Shown here: piece by piece, positions 7,960-14,121 of the stretch
Position numbering within the stretch: the stretch's first letter is position 1
How the letters are laid out: each line of letters opens with the position of its first letter
IMG/VR virus record: IMGVR_UViG_3300024520_000533
Coordinates: 1-22,126 of that record
DNA length: 22,126 nucleotides
Source: a virus
Direction: 5' to 3' (one strand)
The notes under the pieces: model-generated
Told to the model about the DNA's origin: nothing
Database searches by the model: none
The model's input: the letters and a program-made list of their open reading frames with translations, nothing else
Position numbers and translations under genes: made by a program

Positions 7960-8769
7960 CTATTCCTCTGGAGGCAGTTGGAGAAGATCACTCAACTTCG
8001 CCTCTACCCCTTCCGGGTTCTTAGAGTTAGCAGAGATATATTCCTTCATCTCACGCATAAGTGGCACATAGCGGCGGTATTCTTTCGTTCTCTCTTCTAG
8101 CCTTGCGCCTTCATTCTTAAGCGCAACAACCTTCTGATCCGCTTCCTGGTATCTCTTCTCCGATTCCTTCATGGCTTCTCTGGCAGTTCTCTCCAAATCT
8201 TTCATCGTCTCCTCCCCTTTCTCTAGCGCAGACTCGCGAGATGTGAGACTTGATTCCTTAATTGTAAGATCTCTTTCCATCCTCTCTAAATCCTTCTTCT
8301 GATCATTCCACTCCTTCATAGTAGCTTTAAACTTTTCCCTATCATTATTCAGAACCTTCCTTCCCGCAGTTGTCTTAAGGTCTTTACGGCCTGTAGCAAA
8401 CTCTGCCTTCTTCGCCTGTGTGATGCGATCATCAGCTGCAGCACTCTGTAAGAGTAAATGCTTACTCTGCTCTTTTAGCACTGTCTCCTGCTTCTCAACC
8501 TCCTCTTGCCTCTTATCTAGAGCCAAAGTCCTCGCATCTTCCACACCGGCAAGATCCTCTTTAGCCTTAGTATTCTGAGCTCTTAGCTTCTGGAACTCCT
8601 CAGTTAGCTTCTCCACCCCTTCAGTCAAACTCTTAGTATCTCCTTCTAAACCCTCCTTTTCCTCCTTAGCTTCTGCTAATGCTTTCTCTGCGGTTTTAGC
8701 CTCAGTACGCAACTCCTCAATCTTTAAAGCATAAGCTGCATATACCTGACTATCTTGTGTATCTGCCAT
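7960..8769 (-). CDS. Long coiled-coil protein
   Basis: A 269-residue protein that is almost entirely charged helix: repeated K/E/Q heptads run from about residue 15 to 235 (for example EELRTEAKTAEKALAEAK and KSLTEGVEKLTEEFQKLR), with only short breaks. No membrane segment or enzymatic motif is seen. Length and position, between the cassette and the fibre genes, would fit a tail-associated or fibre-linking protein. It is too short and lacks the hydrophobic patches to be a convincing tape measure. The neighbouring upstream product is also a coiled coil, so the pair may interact. Function unknown. Confidence 0.65.
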   Translation of the reverse strand: MADTQDSQVYAAYALKIEELRTEAKTAEKALAEAKEEKEGLEGDTKSLTEGVEKLTEEFQKLRAQNTKAKEDLAGVEDARTLALDKRQEEVEKQETVLKEQSKHLLLQSAAADDRITQAKKAEFATGRKDLKTTAGRKVLNNDREKFKATMKEWNDQKKDLERMERDLTIKESSLTSRESALEKGEETMKDLERTAREAMKESEKRYQEADQKVVALKNEGARLEERTKEYRRYVPLMREMKEYISANSKNPEGVEAKLSDLLQLPPEE

Positions 8770-8779
8770 AATGACATTT

Positions 8780-8783
8780 GGGG
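8780..8783 (-). promoter_or_regulatory. C-box before the long coiled-coil gene
   Basis: CCCC in the context GTATTCCCCAAATGTC, 10 bases upstream of the ATG at 8769 and inside the 29-base intergenic gap. No Shine-Dalgarno sequence is present. Confidence 0.4.
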
Positions 8784-8798
8784 AATACGAATGTAAAA

Positions 8799-9215
8799 CT
8801 AGACCTTAATCTTGAGTTTTTTGAACTTCTCCGCCATGGCAATATTCTTAGTGAATAGCTCTTTCTGCTCTGCGAGCTTCGCACTGACCTCTGCGGCTTT
8901 CTCTCCTACAGCCTTCTCCTTAATTTTAAGTTTCTCTACCTTATTCTCTAGCTCCAGCTCACACTCTGCGAGCTGTTTCATATTCGCCAACTGCTCTTTT
9001 CTGTTAGCAGAAATCGCCTTTACATACGCAGCAACTTGTTCCTTACTTGTAAATCCGGCTGCAGCTAATTCCTCTAAGCCATCTCCCTCTTTGATCTCAA
9101 CAACTTCAGGTTCTATAGGAGTTGGCTCCGGCGGTGTTGGCTCCTCTGGTGGAGTCTCGACTTTAGGAGTCTTGTCCTCTTCCTTGGTTTCATCTGTCTG
9201 TGCAGTCTTTGGCAT
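8799..9215 (-). CDS. Acidic, proline-rich protein with C-terminal coiled coil
   Basis: A 138-residue protein when started at the ATG at 9215; a TTG two codons earlier (9221) is also open. Residues 1-40 are disordered-looking and rich in P, E and T, including TPPEEPTPPEPTPIEPEVVE. A short folded-looking part (about 44-70, GDGLEELAAAGFTSKEQVAA) leads into a long basic/acidic coiled coil (70-138). The ATG is favoured because it places the C-box at 8 bases, as for other genes. It is the first gene after a sigma70-type promoter and leads the tail module. I do not recognise a family. Confidence 0.65.
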   Translation of the reverse strand: MPKTAQTDETKEEDKTPKVETPPEEPTPPEPTPIEPEVVEIKEGDGLEELAAAGFTSKEQVAAYVKAISANRKEQLANMKQLAECELELENKVEKLKIKEKAVGEKAAEVSAKLAEQKELFTKNIAMAEKFKKLKIKV

Positions 9216-9223
9216 AAGCAATT

Positions 9224-9227
9224 GGGG
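9224..9227 (-). promoter_or_regulatory. C-box before the acidic coiled-coil gene
   Basis: CCCC in the context TTACCCCAATTGCTT, 8 bases upstream of the ATG at 9215, between the predicted transcription start near 9235 and the start codon. Confidence 0.4.
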
Positions 9228-9241
9228 TAAGAAACGCTCCG

Positions 9242-9270
9242 ATCATATTCTGTGATTTACGAATTGTCGA
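9242..9270 (-). promoter_or_regulatory. Sigma70-type promoter for the tail module
   Basis: On the minus strand, TCGACA (9270-9265) matches the TTGACA -35 box at five of six positions. It is followed by exactly 17 bases and TATGAT (9247-9242), five of six matches to TATAAT. Transcription would begin near 9235, about 20 bases before the ATG at 9215. It lies in the 65-base gap between the cassette and the coiled-coil genes, the natural place for a new transcription unit. Confidence 0.55.
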
Positions 9271-9280
9271 TAGCAGTGGA

Positions 9281-9865
9281 CTACGCGCGGGGAACAAGCC
9301 AAGATGCGCGAGAGTAACCGCAATAAGGAACATCATCTAGCTCATGTCTCCAATCCCAAGGGATCGAATATGAGTCGATACTTCGCAAGCTGTAACGATC
9401 CAGTATCTTCAACACATTTCTACTAGGTTCTCTATCTGACATCACTATAAGGTCATCCCCCACCTTCCGATACCATGGTAATCTCACAACTGAAGTATGG
9501 TAAGCATCTCTCATCGCATCGTGCAGGAAGATAAGCCCCCCACTAGAAATGAGTTTAAGTGCGTTATCAATGCAGTCATTGCGATAGTTCCCGTCTACGA
9601 GCACGACGTCGAATGCACCTGCCCCCCTATCGGTATAGATATGATATTTGTCACAGAAAATGACGTTGCCACCAAGGCTCTTAATTCCGTCATACCATAA
9701 TTTGTTATCCTCTATAGCAACCCAACTACGCGTTTTATCTTTAAAATAAATTGTTGATCCACCGGAGCCCCATTCCAAAACCTTCATGGGATATAAGGCG
9801 AAGATGTCTTCTAGAAGGGTTATATCGAGAATCGACATCCATGGCTCAAGCGTCTGCATAACCAT
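9281..9865 (-). CDS. Class I SAM-dependent methyltransferase-like protein
   Basis: A 194-residue protein with Rossmann-fold methyltransferase landmarks: VLEWGSGGSTIYF (29-41; motif I, with EWGSGGST), WVAIEDN (48-54; acidic end of strand 2), FDVVLVDG (85-92) and LISSGGLIFLHDA (105-117). The WGSGGST and LVDG pattern resembles plant and bacterial O-methyltransferases that act on sugars or surface polymers, but the substrate cannot be read from the sequence. It is the last of nine overlapping genes: its start overlaps the sulfotransferase-like gene by 20 bases. ATG at 9865 and ATG two codons later are both possible. Context suggests it modifies a glycan. Confidence 0.7.
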   Translation of the reverse strand: MVMQTLEPWMSILDITLLEDIFALYPMKVLEWGSGGSTIYFKDKTRSWVAIEDNKLWYDGIKSLGGNVIFCDKYHIYTDRGAGAFDVVLVDGNYRNDCIDNALKLISSGGLIFLHDAMRDAYHTSVVRLPWYRKVGDDLIVMSDREPSRNVLKILDRYSLRSIDSYSIPWDWRHELDDVPYCGYSRASWLVPRA

Positions 9866-10385
9866 ACTTTAGCGCCAGAAGACGAATTCCCTCAGCCAGT
9901 TCTTTATCAATCTTCTCTAAATCCTTCCAGGTCTTACGTTTGGTTCGCATATTTATCCTAGAATTAAGATCTGACTTTGTCTTAGGGAATAATGGAGTAA
10001 TAGCTTCAACACGATAAGTAGCGATAGAGAAATGCTCAGCCATAAGATTCCATTCAAACCAATACTTCATACACTTAAGATCCATAGGATCAGACTCCTT
10101 AACAGTCGTATTCTTAGAAATAAACTCCCAGCTCTGATCACTTAATGTATGCAAAGTCATTATCGCGTCTAAAGGATGTCTCACTTGGTGCAACACTAAA
10201 TCATATCCTTTAGGATTTAACGCCTTGTACCAATCTGCAGTGCCATTCTTTCCTTCTATCTCATGCCCCACATCTAACCCCCACTCCTTAAGCGCTTCAG
10301 AAACATATCTAGTTCCAGATCTTCCACAGCCAGTGATTAGAATTTTAGGCGTTGCCTCCTGCGGGAGCTTGTCTTTGATCGACAT
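9846..10385 (-). CDS. Sulfotransferase-like P-loop protein
   Basis: A 179-residue protein with the sulfotransferase 5'-phosphosulfate-binding loop, ILITGCGRSGTRYVSEAL (15-32), and a 3'-phosphate-binding-like stretch, HQVRHPLDAIMTLHT (66-80, R69 in the key position; the usual later serine is not clear). A W/Y-rich segment at 107-112 (MKYWFEW) resembles the rest of the fold. Such enzymes transfer sulfate from PAPS to sugars or other acceptors. The gene overlaps the APS-kinase-like gene by 41 bases and the methyltransferase-like gene by 20, so the three are expected to be made together. It is shorter than many sulfotransferases (about 250 residues), so a related kinase-like P-loop activity cannot be excluded. 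Confidence 0.7.
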   Translation of the reverse strand: MSIKDKLPQEATPKILITGCGRSGTRYVSEALKEWGLDVGHEIEGKNGTADWYKALNPKGYDLVLHQVRHPLDAIMTLHTLSDQSWEFISKNTTVKESDPMDLKCMKYWFEWNLMAEHFSIATYRVEAITPLFPKTKSDLNSRINMRTKRKTWKDLEKIDKELAEGIRLLALKYGYADA

Positions 10386-10815
10386 AAGGCGTTTTTTGTA
10401 AGAATAAAATAAATCGCTCTATTGCTTTATTTGGTTCTCCCTCACGATTATGGATAACTAGATCCGGCTTCTTAGGGATCTCATAGGGGTAATCCTCTCT
10501 CTTCTTCTGCTCTCTATTTAAATAAATCCAGAACGGACCACAGATTGCATCCACCTGATCTCTCACCTCCTGATACGGAGCAATCACACTCACTACCACC
10601 TGATGTCCCTGCGAAGCTAATAGATTAGCAAGCCTTGCGATTCTTAAGTTGTTCTCCTTTCTTCCTTCCGGGCTTAAGCCCAAACCGATACAAATGGTTC
10701 TTCGCATCTCATCTCCATCAAGATTTATAATGTTCGGATATTTCTTCTGCGCCGCTTTTGCCAAAGTGGTTTTCCCCGCAGAACTCTGACCAGTCAACCA
10801 AAATATATTAGACAT
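10345..10815 (-). CDS. Short APS-kinase (CysC)-like P-loop kinase
   Basis: A 156-residue protein with clear adenylylsulfate-kinase landmarks: FWLTGQSSAGKTTLA (5-19, Walker A), NLDGDEMRR (31-39), GLSPEGRKENNLRIARLA (46-63) and VVSVIAPYQEVRD (74-86). The C-terminal landmark YEIPKKPDLVIHN (111-123) is also present. In CysC an RD-KGLY lid of roughly 25 residues that contacts APS lies between the last two; here only NREQKKREDYP links them, so the lid is missing. The protein is also short compared with CysC (about 200). It may phosphorylate APS to PAPS, or another small substrate. Start overlaps the HNH gene by 8 bases; the 3' end overlaps the sulfotransferase-like gene by 41. Confidence 0.8.
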   Translation of the reverse strand: MSNIFWLTGQSSAGKTTLAKAAQKKYPNIINLDGDEMRRTICIGLGLSPEGRKENNLRIARLANLLASQGHQVVVSVIAPYQEVRDQVDAICGPFWIYLNREQKKREDYPYEIPKKPDLVIHNREGEPNKAIERFILFLQKTPYVDQRQAPAGGNA

Positions 10816-11455
10816 GGCTTATAATGGAAGATTTATAGAAGTTTCTTATTTTCTTAATTTGATTCACTCTACTATTTTTCCAACCATAAGTCGGAGTTTT
10901 CTTGTGGCAGGGGACGCATAATGTCCTGCCATTACTTATATCGTATCTCAAATCCTGATGATAAATAAATGACTTAATATGATCTGAGTGCAACTTCCCA
11001 CCACGATCCCCACAGAACTGACATGTGTAATTATCTCTCTCGAATACAGATTTTCGCCATTGGATATACTCCTTACACCTATACGTATTTTTGTAGTATT
11101 TAGTTGCACCCCCCTGCCAGTTGTAATGGTTCTCGCCGATAGACCAATATGGAATATTACCCTTTTTAAATTCTCCCTTTGGATTTTTCCTAATCCCCTT
11201 ACTAGCTATGCTTAAATTTTTACAGTGTTCTTCTGACATCTTCATCCCATTATTCCAAGGAATATGCCCCTTCTTAAAGAGAAGATGTTTTATTTTCTCT
11301 TTTAATTCTTGCGGCATTTTCTTTCCTTTATTGGTAGGCACAGAACCTTTCGCATAACCAGAATATCTGCCTGAGCACTTCTTAGAACAAAACATACGAC
11401 TAGATCTAATTGGCCTAAATTCTTTGCCACATTGTTTACAACTTATATCAAGCAT
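10808..11455 (-). CDS. HNH endonuclease with zinc finger and NUMOD-like repeats
   Basis: A 215-residue DNA endonuclease of the free-standing homing type. Domains in order: zinc finger with CKQCGKEF and FCSKKC (Cys at about 6, 9, 23, 27), NUMOD3-like DNA-binding repeats at about 36-105 (KGSVPTNKGKKM, KKGHIPWNNGMKM, KKGNIPYWSIGENHYNW), and an HNH domain at 143-186 with CQFC, LHSDHIKS, N175 and CVPCHKKT. The start at 11455 is chosen because its ATG overlaps the previous stop (ATGCTTGA); an upstream ATG at 11494 would only extend inside the neighbouring gene. It cuts DNA, possibly spreading itself among relatives. It looks inserted in the enzyme cassette, directly after a nucleotidylyltransferase gene that ends early. 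Confidence 0.85.
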   Translation of the reverse strand: MLDISCKQCGKEFRPIRSSRMFCSKKCSGRYSGYAKGSVPTNKGKKMPQELKEKIKHLLFKKGHIPWNNGMKMSEEHCKNLSIASKGIRKNPKGEFKKGNIPYWSIGENHYNWQGGATKYYKNTYRCKEYIQWRKSVFERDNYTCQFCGDRGGKLHSDHIKSFIYHQDLRYDISNGRTLCVPCHKKTPTYGWKNSRVNQIKKIRNFYKSSIISHV

Positions 11456-11798
11456 TGCGAATAGCAGTACCAGATATAGCTTCTGTCTCTTCATCCAACT
11501 TGATCTCTTCTACCTCCCACCCAACTTTTCTTCCATGGCAAACCTTCATAATATTCGGCATATTTATAAAAACCATCCTTCCATCCTCTATCTCCTCTAC
11601 AAAAACCTTATGGAACATCGCACACCTCTCATTAAAGCCATAAGGATTACTCTTCGATCTATCGCAGCTCCGCATAGCGATACAAACATTCTCTCCTTTG
11701 TCTAAGGCAGTTCTAATTAGCTTTATATGCCCATCATGCAACGGCTGATAACGTCCCAAAAACATACTGTGCGGCTTATTAAAGTTCTTGCGGTTCAT
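11448..11798 (-). CDS. Nucleotidylyltransferase-like protein, short
   Basis: A 116-residue protein of the HxGH nucleotidylyltransferase fold. FLGRYQPLHDGHIKL (13-27) carries the HxGH nucleotide-binding motif, and ISGTAIR (108-114) is the second signature, ISxTxIR. Members transfer an NMP or CMP group to phosphate-containing substrates (NMNAT, FAD synthetase, glycerol-phosphate cytidylyltransferases). The GRxQPxHxGH version is closest to NMNAT/NadM-like enzymes. It ends two residues after ISGTAIR, whereas relatives normally carry a further helix of 20 or more residues, so it may be truncated. Its ATG overlaps the preceding glycosyltransferase stop by 4 bases. A sulfurylase-like role next to APS kinase is a possible but unsupported idea. 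Confidence 0.7.
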   Translation of the reverse strand: MNRKNFNKPHSMFLGRYQPLHDGHIKLIRTALDKGENVCIAMRSCDRSKSNPYGFNERCAMFHKVFVEEIEDGRMVFINMPNIMKVCHGRKVGWEVEEIKLDEETEAISGTAIRNA

Positions 11799-12487
11799 AC
11801 GTTAGGTTTTTTAAAATCCCTGTTGAGTTTATAATCGTCAACAGTAGACGAATAAAGACGGAGATGGCCTAATTTAACTTGGGGGTTGATGATGATTGGG
11901 ATCTTAGCGTCACGGCAACGTTTGGAAAAGGCTAAGTCATGTCTCAGCTCTCTATCCCACTGCTTTTCTTTCTTATCGTAGAAGTCGTAGATGTGATTAA
12001 ATGGATCTGTAGGTAGTTTCTTAATCACATCTTTGGGAATTAACATCCCGAAAGAACCAACAGCATCCACTTTTAACAACTTCTCCTCATCCCATACCTG
12101 GATATGGTCATGTTGTCCCTCCTCCTTATTCCACGTAAACATAGCAGGAAGGAATGGTGGAGCCCCTATGCACCCAATCCCAGAGACAACACAGCCAGGG
12201 TTATTCTCTGCGGTCTTTATTAAGTGGAAGAGTAAATCCGCCTCAAATGTCATATCCGTATCTATCATTAGCGCATAATCGCACTGATGTTTCAATGCCT
12301 TTTCTAAGACCTCATTCCTATTCCTGGAAGTACTTGCGGAAGCGGCCTCATAAAAAACAAACTTGCCCACCACCTTATCCTCATAAGAACAAGTCACCAT
12401 GTTTAGCATGTTACTGATATGTGCCTTCGGATAATAAAAATGTGATGGTGTCACCATGCCCACCAAAATAGAGGGGAGCTTACTCAT
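11795..12487 (-). CDS. GT-A glycosyltransferase, second paralogue
   Basis: A 230-residue glycosyltransferase of the GT-A type. GMVTPSHFYYPKAHI (10-24), RNRNEVLEKALKHQCDYALM (55-74) and the metal-binding DTD (D76 T77 D78 in MIDTDMTFEADLL) follow each other as in GT2-like enzymes. RELRHDLAFSKR (179-190) and QVKLGHLR (203-210) are shared with the protein encoded at 13357-14067, which makes them paralogues. No membrane segment is seen, so it acts in the cytoplasm using a nucleotide sugar; the sugar and acceptor are unknown. Overlaps the small acidic gene by 8 bases and the nucleotidylyltransferase gene by 4. Confidence 0.8.
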   Translation of the reverse strand: MSKLPSILVGMVTPSHFYYPKAHISNMLNMVTCSYEDKVVGKFVFYEAASASTSRNRNEVLEKALKHQCDYALMIDTDMTFEADLLFHLIKTAENNPGCVVSGIGCIGAPPFLPAMFTWNKEEGQHDHIQVWDEEKLLKVDAVGSFGMLIPKDVIKKLPTDPFNHIYDFYDKKEKQWDRELRHDLAFSKRCRDAKIPIIINPQVKLGHLRLYSSTVDDYKLNRDFKKPNV

Positions 12488-12818
12488 TGGATTCTGTTAG
12501 GAATTTCATCGCGCATGAAGCGTGACCTGCGCTGGGGATACTTCCTTCCTTATCCATCCTCTTAAACTCTTTCTTAAGTAAGACGCAAGCCTTCTCCGGA
12601 AGATCATATTCCTTCTCTTTGTCTCCCTCTTCTGTGTTCCCCCATGAAATCGCATCCTCACATTTCTTAACATCGTATAATTCACGATCAGCCTCCGAGA
12701 GTCCGAGTAGCATCTTCCCCTGATCAATACCTTTCCAGTCAGACATAGTTCCATCACAACCTTCAGATAGAACCATAAAAGCAATCATACGTTCGCCGAA
12801 GGTTAATTTAACTTTCAT
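12480..12818 (-). CDS. Small acidic protein, paralogue of the one at 3849-4178
   Basis: A 112-residue protein when started at ATG 12818, which overlaps the end of the methyltransferase-like gene by 11 bases. A longer start at 12848 is open but would read through that gene and does not match the paralogue. Rich in D, E and K. It aligns from end to end with the 109-residue tail-module protein: KLTFGERMIAFMVL against KLNLKNRIVMFAMI, KMLLGLSEADRELY against KTVLGLTEEENKEF, and EYDLPEKAC against EYEVPGAAV. Function unknown. Its place between two glycosyltransferase-family genes suggests a helper or regulator for the cassette, but the copy elsewhere argues for a wider role. Confidence 0.7.
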   Translation of the reverse strand: MKVKLTFGERMIAFMVLSEGCDGTMSDWKGIDQGKMLLGLSEADRELYDVKKCEDAISWGNTEEGDKEKEYDLPEKACVLLKKEFKRMDKEGSIPSAGHASCAMKFLTESNE

Positions 12819-13356
12819 GTCGCTTGCGGTAGAAAACCATAAAATCACGTACGTTCATGGTTTCCTTTGTCCTCCCATCATTCAACACCTCCTTTATCCT
12901 CTCCTCGCTACATGTCTCCCATCCACTACCATCCTTTCTCCCGAAGGCATGAATATCATCAACAATAATAATATCTGCATACGGCCTCTTCTTTAATACC
13001 TCTAACTCTTCCCATAGAGGAAAGGGATTCTCTGTAGCCGCGTCATCACGGAATCCCTTACACCAATGAGCATCAAGATAAAACACACATGGATACGCCA
13101 ACTCATCTTGCATATCCGCTAAGACCTTTGGAGAATCCCCAAGATGGAAAGTGATACCGAGCCCCTCAAGTCTCTTAGAGATACGCTCAAATAAACTCTT
13201 TGACAATTCGATTGTATGAACATTCTTAAAAAGCGGAGCAACATCCTTTACCGTGACTCCCTCCCCCAAGCCTGTTTCCACAAACGTATCAATATCTTTG
13301 TATTCATCATAGCGATTCATAATCTTCCACATCTGATTCTCGCTTACATAGACCAT
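12808..13356 (-). CDS. Class I methyltransferase-like protein
   Basis: A 182-residue Rossmann-fold protein. Landmarks: DTFVETGLGEGVTVKD (23-38, SAM-binding motif I), HTIELSKSL (47-55, acidic end of strand 2), FHLGDSPKVL (70-79), PCVFYLDAHW (89-98) and DIIIVDDIHAF (128-138). The series matches bacterial and phage sugar or small-molecule methyltransferases (FkbM/TylF-like in layout); the substrate is unknown. Starts immediately after the glycosyltransferase stop (TAAATG); the stretch just before it, ACCCCCTAC, encodes the last residues of that enzyme and also resembles the C-box. Overlaps the small acidic gene by 11 bases. Context suggests that it methylates a sugar. Confidence 0.7.
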   Translation of the reverse strand: MVYVSENQMWKIMNRYDEYKDIDTFVETGLGEGVTVKDVAPLFKNVHTIELSKSLFERISKRLEGLGITFHLGDSPKVLADMQDELAYPCVFYLDAHWCKGFRDDAATENPFPLWEELEVLKKRPYADIIIVDDIHAFGRKDGSGWETCSEERIKEVLNDGRTKETMNVRDFMVFYRKRHES

Positions 13357-14067
13357 TTAAGTAGGGGGTAATGGCGGCTTAAAATCTCTGTTGCGTATCC
13401 AATCCTCCATAGTGATAGAGGATGGTCTTAGGTGTCCTAACTGTACTCTTGGATCGCAAATGATTTTAAACCCCGCCTCCTTCACACGTTTCGAGAATGC
13501 AAGATCGTGTCTAAGTTCCTTATCTTCTATGCACTCTCCCCACGGATAATAGTCTGGGATGTGATCAAATGGATGCTTATCTAAAGCCTCAATAATCTTC
13601 TTTGGGATTAAGAGACACACCGTACCAAAGGCATCTATCTCAAATGGTTCATCAGGCCAATGCTCAATATGAGTTGGCTTCTTATCCTCTCTATCCGGCC
13701 ACATATAAATATTAGGGCGGAATGGAGGCTTTCCGAGTGTCGCAAGACCAGTGATCACCGCATCAGGATTCGCCTTTGCTGTTTCTAACATCAGTTCAAT
13801 TGCATTAGGCTTCCACTCCATATCACTATCAATCATCAGAACGTAGTCCTCCACTGTAATAGCATCCAGAGCTTTATTGCGGTTTGTTGCAGTGCGCGGG
13901 GATGAGAGATAGAAAATGTTAAAAGCTGTTACAGCTTTTTGGAATTGGCTATAGCTGATTAAACGCATCGAAGATTCGACAAACTGCCTTGGGAAGTAGA
14001 AGTGGCTTGGCGTGATTACTCCCCAGAGGATGATAGGTGGTTTATCTGGCATGGGGGGAGAATACAT
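13357..14067 (-). CDS. GT-A glycosyltransferase, first paralogue
   Basis: A 236-residue GT-A type glycosyltransferase. ILWGVITPSHFYFPRQF (13-29), RTATNRNKALD (58-68) and the metal-binding DSD (D80 S81 D82 in LMIDSDMEWKPNAI) are followed by RHDLAFSKR (186-194) and QLGHLR (209-214). It is a paralogue of the protein at 11795-12487, with a similar length and the same end-of-domain motifs. No membrane segment; cytoplasmic enzyme with unknown sugar and acceptor. First gene of the nine-gene cassette. An inner ATG at 14052 is an alternative start; the outer one (14067) sits at the foot of the terminator-like hairpin, so expression may depend on read-through or on opening that hairpin. Confidence 0.8.
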   Translation of the reverse strand: MYSPPMPDKPPIILWGVITPSHFYFPRQFVESSMRLISYSQFQKAVTAFNIFYLSSPRTATNRNKALDAITVEDYVLMIDSDMEWKPNAIELMLETAKANPDAVITGLATLGKPPFRPNIYMWPDREDKKPTHIEHWPDEPFEIDAFGTVCLLIPKKIIEALDKHPFDHIPDYYPWGECIEDKELRHDLAFSKRVKEAGFKIICDPRVQLGHLRPSSITMEDWIRNRDFKPPLPPT

Positions 14068-14068
14068 G

Positions 14069-14094
14069 AAAAGAGGAGCCGAAGCCCCCCTCTT
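14069..14094 (-). terminator. UUCG hairpin terminator after the head module
   Basis: Minus-strand RNA folds 14094-14084 onto 14079-14069: 11 pairs including several G-U wobbles, closed by a cUUCGg tetraloop, then a short CUUUU run that lies inside the 3' arm. The tetraloop reads UUCG only on the minus strand, which gives the direction. It lies between the stop of the repetitive head protein and the start of the cassette. Confidence 0.6.
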
Positions 14095-14121
14095 CTAAAT
14101 TGCCGATAATGAGTTCTAAGT

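Noticed and set aside
7960-8769. Long coiled-coil protein as a tape measure
   Set aside because: Only 269 residues, no hydrophobic segments, and it lies before the fibre gene in a module with nozzle-like proteins; a short-tailed phage does not need one.
8812-9255. Long plus-strand open frame opposite the coiled-coil gene
   Set aside because: Ser/Ala-rich translation is a by-product of the opposite strand's acidic and lysine codons; the minus-strand gene has a promoter, a C-box and a sensible composition.
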